NCBI GenBank assembly: GCA_947502885.1
Contig: CANNBP010000004.1
Location: forward strand, 1-64,000
Direction: 5' to 3'
Length of the DNA: 64,000 nt
Source of the DNA: an uncultured Aquimarina sp.
GTDB lineage: Bacteria; Bacteroidota; Bacteroidia; Flavobacteriales; Flavobacteriaceae
Shown piece by piece: positions 57,390 through 64,000 of the stretch. Below the pieces are notes generated by a model. The model was not told the DNA's origin. It worked only from the letters and a program-made list of their open reading frames with translations, and did not search any database. Position 1 is the stretch's first letter. Each line of letters opens with the position of its first letter. Made by a program: the position numbers and the translations under genes.

Positions 57390-57753
57390 TTTTTTAGCTT
57401 ACTGGTAATGTTAAATATATAAATCGGAACAAGACAAGTACATCTGAACCAATTAATTTATCCCTGTATTTTTATTTATTTTTTAATTTTTAAAACTCTT
57501 TATATCAAACTTAAAGAGCCCATAAAAAGTAACCTTTGTTCATTTGAATAAAATAATTGAATGCCTCTTCACTTTTCGCCTTTTAATTGATTAATTTTCA
57601 GGTGCTTTTTTTTACATGCAATAGCAGATAAATGCATCATCTATAGACCTGTTGTACCTCTATAGTATAAATTTTTATGCACTACATAAACTATGTATCT
57701 TTGAAACACAAAACTAAAATAAATTGTTATAAACAAACTGACGTTACCACACA
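57390..57753. other. Intergenic region with promoter of the lipoprotein/hydrolase operon
   Basis: 364 bp, no gene. The right part holds the promoter at 57674-57703. The rest is AT-rich with nothing recognised. Confidence 0.5.
57674..57703 (+). promoter_or_regulatory. Promoter of the VOC lipoprotein/hydrolase operon
   Basis: TTT (near-match to -33 TTG, 57674-57676), a 19-bp spacer and TATCTTTG (57696-57703) match the Bacteroidota promoter layout. It lies about 50 bp before the TTG start at 57754. Confidence 0.55.
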
Positions 57754-58593
57754 TTGGAAATAAACACTTATAAATATATTGTTATTTTATCCTTATTAGT
57801 TACTTTAACGTCTTGCAAAGATGAAAATAGTAAAAAAAGAACCCGCCAGGTAACTGAAAGTGTTTCATCTGATTTACAGGTTGATCACTTAAATATTTGG
57901 GTTAAAAATTCAGAAAAAGCCAAACAACGTTTAATTGATATTGGTTTTAAGGCTATTCCTGATTCACTTTCAGCAATACATAAAGGACAAGGAACTACAG
58001 GAAGATATTTCTATTTTTTAAATGGTTATTTAGAATTGATTTTTATATACAACCAAGACGTATTTGACACCAATAATGAAATCAATAATACTTTAGACTT
58101 TGCAGAACGATCCAACTTTAAAAAAAATGGAGCTTCCCCTTTTAGTATTGCGCTTAAGCTCAAAGAATATAGTCTTGACAAAATCCCTTTTAAAAAGATC
58201 GCGTATCACCAAGAATGGATGAAAACTAACGATAACATTTATTCAGCCGTAAACTCGAAAAACAATTTAGCAGAACCTTCAATTTTTGTGGTCTATCCAG
58301 AACTTGAATCCGACACTTTTGAAACCCTTTCTGACCTAAATAATATCCCAGAAGAATACGCTTTTGCTAGAGATTTCTACAAGCACCCAAATGGCGCCAA
58401 GAAAATTACAAACATTTTAATTAAATCAACTGATTTAGACTTAAAAACAGAAACTATTAAATCTGTTAACGAAATTGAAAACCTGAGTATTAAAAATAGT
58501 TCAGAACATTTAATGGAACTATATTTTGATCATAATACTCAAGGAAAAGAGTATGATTTAAGGCCTGAATTACCATTAATTATATACTTATGA
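57754..58593 (+). CDS. Lipoprotein with glyoxalase-like (VOC) domain
   Basis: 279 residues. The start codon is TTG, because no ATG precedes the signal sequence (YIVILSLLVTLTSC, lipobox at about Cys21). After a linker, LQVDHLNIWVKNSEKAKQRL opens a VOC fold that continues with GRYFYFLNGYLELIFIY. The rest is strand-rich, ending with ELYFDHNTQGKEYDLRPELPLI. The metal-ligand set of glyoxalase I is not fully visible, so a binding rather than catalytic role is possible. The stop overlaps the start of the next gene (ATGA), so the two are translationally coupled. Confidence 0.75.
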   Translation: MEINTYKYIVILSLLVTLTSCKDENSKKRTRQVTESVSSDLQVDHLNIWVKNSEKAKQRLIDIGFKAIPDSLSAIHKGQGTTGRYFYFLNGYLELIFIYNQDVFDTNNEINNTLDFAERSNFKKNGASPFSIALKLKEYSLDKIPFKKIAYHQEWMKTNDNIYSAVNSKNNLAEPSIFVVYPELESDTFETLSDLNNIPEEYAFARDFYKHPNGAKKITNILIKSTDLDLKTETIKSVNEIENLSIKNSSEHLMELYFDHNTQGKEYDLRPELPLIIYL

Positions 58594-60602
58594 TGAAACA
58601 AAAAAGTAAAATTAAATTTTTAATACTATTTATTTTCGCATTAGGAATAAGTTGCAACAATTCGATAAAAACTGTAAAAACTAAATCAACAAATAAAGAT
58701 GTTGAAAATTTACAAACCATTATCGATTCTATTTACAAATCTAATCCCGAATCTGTAGGGCTAATGGTTCATATAGAATCACCTAAGAATGGTATTTCGT
58801 GGAGTGGAGGTTCGGGATATTCTGAGAAAGAAAAGAAAACAAAGTTATTGTCCAACCAACCAGTATTGATTGCTAGTAGTATAAAAACCTATATTTCAGC
58901 CACTATCTTGAGGTTGCAAGAGCAAGACAAATTGAATATCGAAAACTCAATCGAAGAGTATTTAACTCCAAAAACAGCTACACTATTACATAATGACGGG
59001 TATGAACTGGATCAAATCAAAATTAAGCATTTGCTGTCTCATACCAGTGGCATAGCAGATTATGTAAATGATGATTACATTGACTTTATAGACAAAAACC
59101 AAACCTACAGATGGACGAGAGATGAACAAATACAGCTCGCCACAAAAGTTGGTAACCCTTTAAAAAAACCACAAACGAGTTTTAAGTATGCTGATGTCAA
59201 TTATTTACTTGCCACCGAAATCATTGAACAAATAACCCATAAACCCTTCTACACTTCAATTAGAGAACTACTCAAATATGAAGAACTAGGACTAAATCAT
59301 ACGTGGTTTCCTACATTGGAAGACAGTCCCCCAAATACACCAAAATTGGCTCACCAATATTGGAACGAAAAACAATGGGGATCCAAAAAACTTGATATCG
59401 CCTGGGATTCGTACAAACACGATATTTCATGGGATTTGTACGGTGGCGGAGGCATTGCCACTACAATGAAAGAGTTAGCGCAGTTTTCGTATAATTTATT
59501 CAATGGAAACATTATCAAAAACAAGAATGTATTAAACCTTATCACTACTGATGTTCAAACGAGCGACGAAATTCCTAAAACCTATAGACTTGGTGTGGCA
59601 GATACCAGAATAAAAGGGTTACAGAGTTATGGTCACGGCGGATTTTGGGGAACCATTGTATTTTATATTCCCAAATTAGACGCTTCAATTGCTGTATGTG
59701 TTTTAGAACGAAATGGAAAAATGAAAGCTATAAAAAGTACTCTAAATACTCTGGTTACCGAATTGACAAAGAAAATTCATCCAACCGAAAATGTAATCTC
59801 GAAAAATTACGAACTGTACAAAGCAAAAGATGCAAAGGCAACTCTTGTTCTCTTTCCAGGTGGAGCTGATAGCGCAAAGGAAACAAAAGTGAATTTTGAA
59901 ATTATTACTGCCGCCGCTGCCAATCAAGTTTCTGTTTTGCTCATGAACTTTAACCGTCATCTATGGATCGATGAACCAACTACGCAACAATTATCTACAG
60001 AATTAGAAAGCATTTTTTCTGTAAATAATTTGAACTCTAAAAATGTGTTTATAGGTGGAATGTCTATTGGAGGAAATGTTACTCTCACATTATCCGACTA
60101 TTTGGTAAAAAACAAATCTAATATTACGCCAAAAGGAGTTTTTATCGTTGATTCACCAATTGATTTATACGCGCTTTACAAAAGTTCAAAGAAAGACATT
60201 ACCAATCCGGATTTTAATGAGGATCGATTGGCAGAGCCAAAATGGATTATCAATTCATTTGAAGAAGAATTCAGTAAAGATTCACTCTTAACTAATATTC
60301 AAAAAGTGGCGCCTTTTACACAAAAAAGTAATTATACAAGTGTTCCTCGATTGAAAAATTGTAAACTTAGATTTTATACCGAACCTGATAGTCTATGGTG
60401 GAAAGAAAACAGACAAACAGATTTTGAAAACACCAATGCTTATTCAATTCAGCAAATTGCGAAGAATTTAAACTCTGAACACTGGGATAAGTTTGAGTTA
60501 ATCGAAACAGAGAATAAAGGCTTTAGAACAAATGGCGAAAGGCACCCGCATAGCTGGACTATCGTTGATGTTTTGGAGTTAATAAAATGGATAAAAGAAT
60601 AA
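58590..60602 (+). CDS. Lipoprotein fusion: serine beta-lactamase-like hydrolase plus alpha/beta hydrolase
   Basis: 670 residues. N-terminal lipoprotein signal with lipobox near Cys22 (ALGISC). The first half (about 35-395) is a class C beta-lactamase/penicillin-binding-like domain: SxxK in ASSIKTY, YAD in the FKYADVNY segment (YxN position), and GHGGFWGT as the third motif. The second half (about 415-670) looks like an alpha/beta hydrolase: LVLFPGGADS opening strand, the nucleophile elbow GMSIGG, a later Asp/Glu (VDSPIDLY, EPDSLWW) and His in RHPHSW. The fusion of two serine hydrolases on one lipoprotein is unusual. Substrates are unknown. It overlaps the VOC lipoprotein gene by 4 bp; the start could also be the second ATG (58593). 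Confidence 0.78.
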   Translation: MMKQKSKIKFLILFIFALGISCNNSIKTVKTKSTNKDVENLQTIIDSIYKSNPESVGLMVHIESPKNGISWSGGSGYSEKEKKTKLLSNQPVLIASSIKTYISATILRLQEQDKLNIENSIEEYLTPKTATLLHNDGYELDQIKIKHLLSHTSGIADYVNDDYIDFIDKNQTYRWTRDEQIQLATKVGNPLKKPQTSFKYADVNYLLATEIIEQITHKPFYTSIRELLKYEELGLNHTWFPTLEDSPPNTPKLAHQYWNEKQWGSKKLDIAWDSYKHDISWDLYGGGGIATTMKELAQFSYNLFNGNIIKNKNVLNLITTDVQTSDEIPKTYRLGVADTRIKGLQSYGHGGFWGTIVFYIPKLDASIAVCVLERNGKMKAIKSTLNTLVTELTKKIHPTENVISKNYELYKAKDAKATLVLFPGGADSAKETKVNFEIITAAAANQVSVLLMNFNRHLWIDEPTTQQLSTELESIFSVNNLNSKNVFIGGMSIGGNVTLTLSDYLVKNKSNITPKGVFIVDSPIDLYALYKSSKKDITNPDFNEDRLAEPKWIINSFEEEFSKDSLLTNIQKVAPFTQKSNYTSVPRLKNCKLRFYTEPDSLWWKENRQTDFENTNAYSIQQIAKNLNSEHWDKFELIETENKGFRTNGERHPHSWTIVDVLELIKWIKE

Positions 60603-60795
60603 ATAGGTGTGGCTACAAAATATATTACACATATCCTTCGAGGTATGTACAATAAACAAATTGTAATCAACTTTACTCATTTTGTATAGGATACATCTAT
60701 TGTTATTTGCATATTCTCTAAAATAAAATTAGATTAGCCTAAACCGCATTTTTTTTACAACGAATAATTATTGAAGAAAACAAAACGAGTCCCGA

Positions 60796-61299
60796 ATGCT
60801 ATCAAGAAAAAAAAAGGAAAGATTCTCTCTTTTATATGATAAATATTATCAAAGGCTCTATAATTATTCGTACAAAGTCCTTAAAGAAAAAGAAATAGCT
60901 GAAGAACTGGTTCAAGAATCTTTTATCAAATTATGGCAAAATATTGATAAAATTAGTACAGTAGAACGATCTATAGAGTCATATCTTATTACTATACTAA
61001 AAAACAAGATTATAGATCACCACAGAAAGAATAATACAAAAAATAAGCACTTAAACCTATACGCCCTCAATCAAGATTCCCAGCAAGAAATGAATCACGA
61101 ATGGGAATTATCAGAAAAAATACAAAATGTGTACTCTTCTATGAATGAAAAAACCCTTGATATATTTAGGCTATCAAGAGAAAAAGGTTTAAGCTACAAA
61201 GAGATAGCGGCTCATAAAGAAATTTCGGTTAAAACGGTAGAGCTTCATATATCAAAAGCTTTAACCATTTTTAGAGAACAGTTAAAAAATTATTTATAA
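60796..61299 (+). CDS. ECF RNA polymerase sigma factor (FecI-like)
   Basis: 167 residues. Region 2 is in the first 70 residues (FSLLYDKYYQRLYNYSYKVL; AEELVQESFIKLWQNI), region 4 in the last 55 (IFRLSREKGLSYKEIAAHKEISVKTVELHISKAL). It directs transcription of the receptor gene downstream in response to an outer-membrane signal relayed by the FecR-like protein. It is the first gene of a sigma/anti-sigma/TonB-receptor set (gap 42 bp to fecR-like). Upstream, 193 bp without a gene. Confidence 0.92.
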   Translation: MLSRKKKERFSLLYDKYYQRLYNYSYKVLKEKEIAEELVQESFIKLWQNIDKISTVERSIESYLITILKNKIIDHHRKNNTKNKHLNLYALNQDSQQEMNHEWELSEKIQNVYSSMNEKTLDIFRLSREKGLSYKEIAAHKEISVKTVELHISKALTIFREQLKNYL

Positions 61300-61341
61300 A
61301 ATAGGGTATGCAACCTCGACAATCGTCATATATAGAAAGTA

Positions 61342-62346
61342 ATGATTATGAAAAATAGTCAAATAACAGAAACCGATATTTGGGCCTATGTCTCAGAGCA
61401 ATCCGATCAGGATATTATTGAAAAAGTTGAGAGGTGGATAAACTCAGACGAATATGATGACTTGCTTTTTCAGGAAATAAAAGAAATGCATAATCTAACA
61501 GGTCAAAACCCTTATCAAGAACCGGTTGATACTAATCGGGCAAAACAAAGCTTTTTTGATGTATTAGAAGCAGCAGCAGAAGAAGAAGAAGAAGAAGAAG
61601 AAGATACTTCTCCAAAATATAATTGGAAAGGTTTACTCAAATATGCAGCTATTTTTGCTTTGCTTATTTCTTCGGTAGCTTATGTTTTTATTCTAAATGA
61701 CAATACAGTAACTATAGAGACTGCATATAGTGAGCATAAGCAAATTAATTTACCCGACGGTTCAACTGTATGGCTAAATTCATCTAGTAAACTAATCTAT
61801 GATGAAGATTCTCCTAGAACCTTATACCTTGAAGGTGAAGGTTTTTTTGATGTTGCCAAAAACAAAAAAGTTCCATTTACAGTAGATACTCCTGATCATA
61901 TTAGAGTAAAAGCTTTAGGAACCAGTTTCAATGTAAAGGCCTACAAACAAAACAACTTTACTGAAACTGTTTTACTTACAGGAAAGGTAGAAGTATCCTC
62001 TGACACTCACTTTGACAAAAAAGTAAATATGATTCCTAATGAAAAAGTCACATTTACGCAACACAATAAACAGATTACAAAAGAAAAAGTTGCTTACATG
62101 AATAGTGTTATAAGCTGGAGAAATGGAAAAATACAATTTAGAAATAAATCTTTTAAGGATATAGCCTCTGATCTTAACATTCAGCAAAATGTATCTATAC
62201 GTTTTAACAATGAAGAAGTATCTAACTATAAATTTACTGGAACATTTGAAAAAAATACTCCCGTATCAGAAATTTTAGAGGTCTTAAAATCAACAAAACA
62301 CTTTGTTTATGAAACCATTTCTGAGAATGAATTTCTAATACAATAA
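61342..62346 (+). CDS. FecR family anti-sigma factor
   Basis: 334 residues; the ATG at 61348 (MKNSQ) is also possible. The cytosolic N-terminal sigma-binding part (WAYVSEQSDQDIIEKVERW) ends in a run of eight glutamates coded by GAA repeats (61579-61602) just before the single membrane helix (about residues 102-122, YAAIFALLISSVAYVFIL). The periplasmic FecR domain (INLPDGSTVWLNSSSKLIY; LGTSFNVKAYK) and a DUF4974 domain (FKDIASDLNIQQNVSIRF) follow. It holds or activates the ECF sigma factor and receives the signal from the TonB receptor. Confidence 0.92.
   Translation: MIMKNSQITETDIWAYVSEQSDQDIIEKVERWINSDEYDDLLFQEIKEMHNLTGQNPYQEPVDTNRAKQSFFDVLEAAAEEEEEEEEDTSPKYNWKGLLKYAAIFALLISSVAYVFILNDNTVTIETAYSEHKQINLPDGSTVWLNSSSKLIYDEDSPRTLYLEGEGFFDVAKNKKVPFTVDTPDHIRVKALGTSFNVKAYKQNNFTETVLLTGKVEVSSDTHFDKKVNMIPNEKVTFTQHNKQITKEKVAYMNSVISWRNGKIQFRNKSFKDIASDLNIQQNVSIRFNNEEVSNYKFTGTFEKNTPVSEILEVLKSTKHFVYETISENEFLIQ
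61579..61602 (+). repeat. Eight-copy GAA triplet repeat within fecR-like gene
   Basis: Eight consecutive GAA codons encode the poly-glutamate run between the sigma-binding and membrane parts. The unit length of 3 keeps the frame, so slippage would alter linker length and charge, not truncate the protein. Confidence 0.9.
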
Positions 62347-62500
62347 AAAATGTGAGGAAACTGCCATTTCCCCACACTTAATTAATAAAATCAATACCTG
62401 ATCGCAAAATCAGCACTAATTTCTAATGCTCTAAAAGTATGAAATTAAACTAGTTTCTGACAATTGAAGGCCTAGAAAATAGAAAAAACTGATTTTTTGA

Positions 62501-64000
62501 ATGAGATTACCGACAAGACATTACTATCTTTTAATATTAGTGATACTTATTTCCTTACACACTTTTTCGCAAACCAAGATATCCTTAGATGTAAAAAACA
62601 CTCCTCTATATACGATAATTAAAGAAATTGAAACTCGAACGCCTTATAACTTCATTTACAATAATGACGAAATAAATGAGTATCAGAATTATAGTATTAC
62701 AGTTACCGAAACAGAAATTACGACTGTACTAGATCTCCTTTTTCACGGTACCAGTATCACATACAACCTAAAAAACAAGCGTATTATTTTATCTAACAAG
62801 AACCTTAATTTATCCACAGATAAAAATAGTATCAAATTCACCATTAATGGCACTCTAAAAAATGCAACCACAGGAGAAACTCTTTTAGGAGCTAGTATCT
62901 TAATAAAGAATGAAAAACAAGGTGTAATTTCCAACGAGTATGGATACTACTCGATTACTTTACCACAAAAAGAATACACCTTACAATTCTCACATATTGG
63001 ATTTGACCCTTTTGAAATGCAAATTCATCTTACAGAAGATCAAAATTTAGATATTGAACTTTACCCTGTGGTAAACACTCTTGATGAAATTGTAATCATT
63101 TCTTCTAAGAACTCCAACAATAAGACAAACTCAGTAGGACTAGGCTTTAGCAATTTAAAGAGCGAAGACATCAAAAAACTACCTTCATTGCTAGGAGAAG
63201 CAGATGTCACAAGAGCATTTTTAACACAACCAGGAATAAATTCTGTGGGCGAAGGTGCCACAGGTTTTAATGTTAGAGGAGGAAATATTGATCAAAACCT
63301 AATTTTACTAGACGAAGCACCAATCTATAACTCTTCTCATATATTTGGGTTCTTTTCTGTTTTTAATACTGATGCAATAAAGAACATAAAGCTTTACAGA
63401 GAAGCCATTCCTTCTCGATATGGCGGAAGAGCATCATCAGTCGTAGATGTAAGACTTCGAGAAGGAAGTAATAAAATTTGGAAGGTAGAAGGCGGAATCG
63501 GAATGTTATTTTCCCGATTAACAGTAGAAGGACCTATAAAAAAAGATAAAATTAGTTTTCTTGCCTCTGGAAGAAAATCATACTTTGGTCTTTTAATTCC
63601 ACTTTTGAATGACGAAGATTTTAAAAATTCTAAATTAGATTTTGAGGATATAAGCCTCAAAGTAAACTGGAAAATCAATGCTACTAATAAAATCTTTGTT
63701 TCTGGATATTTTGGTTCAGATATCATGCAATTAAATTATACGACTAACTCTTCAAATGAAAATAATCAAAAAGAAAGAGTTGATTTAAGATGGAAGAATA
63801 GAACTGGAACAATACGATGGAATCACATTTTTTCGAACTCACTGTTCATGAATGTCTCGGGAATATATAGCAAATACAATTATGCCTTTTCTTCTCTTAA
63901 TGTTTTTGGCGGAGGTTTTTTAAACTCTTTAGGACCAACAATTGATTGGAGGTCTTCTATCGAAAATTGGATTTTAAAACCTGATTTTACATGGTACAGA
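62501..64000 (+). CDS. TonB-dependent receptor with STN domain (truncated by window edge)
   Basis: The first 500 residues are visible, from ATG 62501 to the right edge with no stop. The signal peptide is about 1-24 (ends TFSQ). An STN secretin/TonB N-terminal signalling domain follows (about 25-85; VKNTPLYTIIKEIET), which in FecA-type systems contacts FecR. A carboxypeptidase-regulatory-like domain (about 110-190; GTLKNATTGETLLGASILI), TonB-box-like TLDEIVIISS and plug (FNVRGGNIDQNLILLDEAP) lead into the barrel start. With the sigma and anti-sigma genes upstream it forms a cell-surface signalling unit that senses its own substrate. The ligand is unknown; the C-terminal barrel is off the window. 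Confidence 0.9.
   Translation, partial: MRLPTRHYYLLILVILISLHTFSQTKISLDVKNTPLYTIIKEIETRTPYNFIYNNDEINEYQNYSITVTETEITTVLDLLFHGTSITYNLKNKRIILSNKNLNLSTDKNSIKFTINGTLKNATTGETLLGASILIKNEKQGVISNEYGYYSITLPQKEYTLQFSHIGFDPFEMQIHLTEDQNLDIELYPVVNTLDEIVIISSKNSNNKTNSVGLGFSNLKSEDIKKLPSLLGEADVTRAFLTQPGINSVGEGATGFNVRGGNIDQNLILLDEAPIYNSSHIFGFFSVFNTDAIKNIKLYREAIPSRYGGRASSVVDVRLREGSNKIWKVEGGIGMLFSRLTVEGPIKKDKISFLASGRKSYFGLLIPLLNDEDFKNSKLDFEDISLKVNWKINATNKIFVSGYFGSDIMQLNYTTNSSNENNQKERVDLRWKNRTGTIRWNHIFSNSLFMNVSGIYSKYNYAFSSLNVFGGGFLNSLGPTIDWRSSIENWILKPDFTWYR

Overview
The window looks like a chromosomal segment of a marine-type Flavobacteriaceae bacterium (phylum Bacteroidota; Aquimarina-like is plausible but unproven). 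The evidence is a strongly AT-rich sequence, a SusC/SusD pair, type IX secretion (T9SS) type B sorting domains, FecI/FecR/TonB-receptor signalling, DUF5606, and promoters of the Bacteroidota type (TTG, about 19 bp, TAnnTTTG). I saw no tRNA, rRNA, CRISPR array, prophage or insertion sequence.

Layout. (1) 1-4967: two large minus-strand surface-protein genes, an RHS-type protein cut by the left edge and a T9SS type B protein. Each is preceded by a near-identical leader of about 180 bp with a perfect 18-bp palindrome. A degenerate interspersed repeat follows. (2) 4968-11453: a SusD/SusC nutrient uptake pair with an upstream membrane-anchored AraC-type regulator and no enzyme genes in view. (3) 12198-21640: housekeeping genes on the minus strand (mazG, nitronate monooxygenase-like, mnmA, a MORN-like secreted protein, yidC, pyrG, DUF5606, def, ruvX), then dapD on the plus strand. 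(4) 22782-37289: a surface-glycan (LOS/LPS core type) cluster with frequent strand switches. It holds two paralogous WaaP/Kdo-kinase-like proteins, a GT9 heptosyltransferase-like protein, a sugar epimerase, seven GT2 or GT2-like transferases (one apparently catalytically dead), another transferase-like protein, a polysaccharide deacetylase, UDP-galactopyranose mutase, a DUF4422 protein and a GT4 enzyme. (5) 37289-45994: tsaC/sua5-like, cca, heme A synthase, a pRiA4b-type protein, a nucleoid-associated protein, a TauE/SafE transporter, an uncharacterised kinase-like protein and an ABC exporter. (6) 46301-56311: a second T9SS type B protein paralogous to the first, uvrB, a DinB-like protein, a TonB-dependent receptor, and a divergent LytS/LytTR two-component pair. 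(7) 56472-64000: PhzF, a lipoprotein plus double-hydrolase operon, and a sigma/anti-sigma/TonB-receptor locus cut by the right edge.

The strongest observations for follow-up are the duplicated operator-leader in front of two unrelated surface-protein genes, with its palindrome sitting where the -33 element should be; the intact but active-site-stripped glycosyltransferase paralogue at 27806-28522; and the serine-hydrolase/alpha-beta-hydrolase fusion at 58590-60602. All function calls come from reading motifs and recalled family features; no database search was run.
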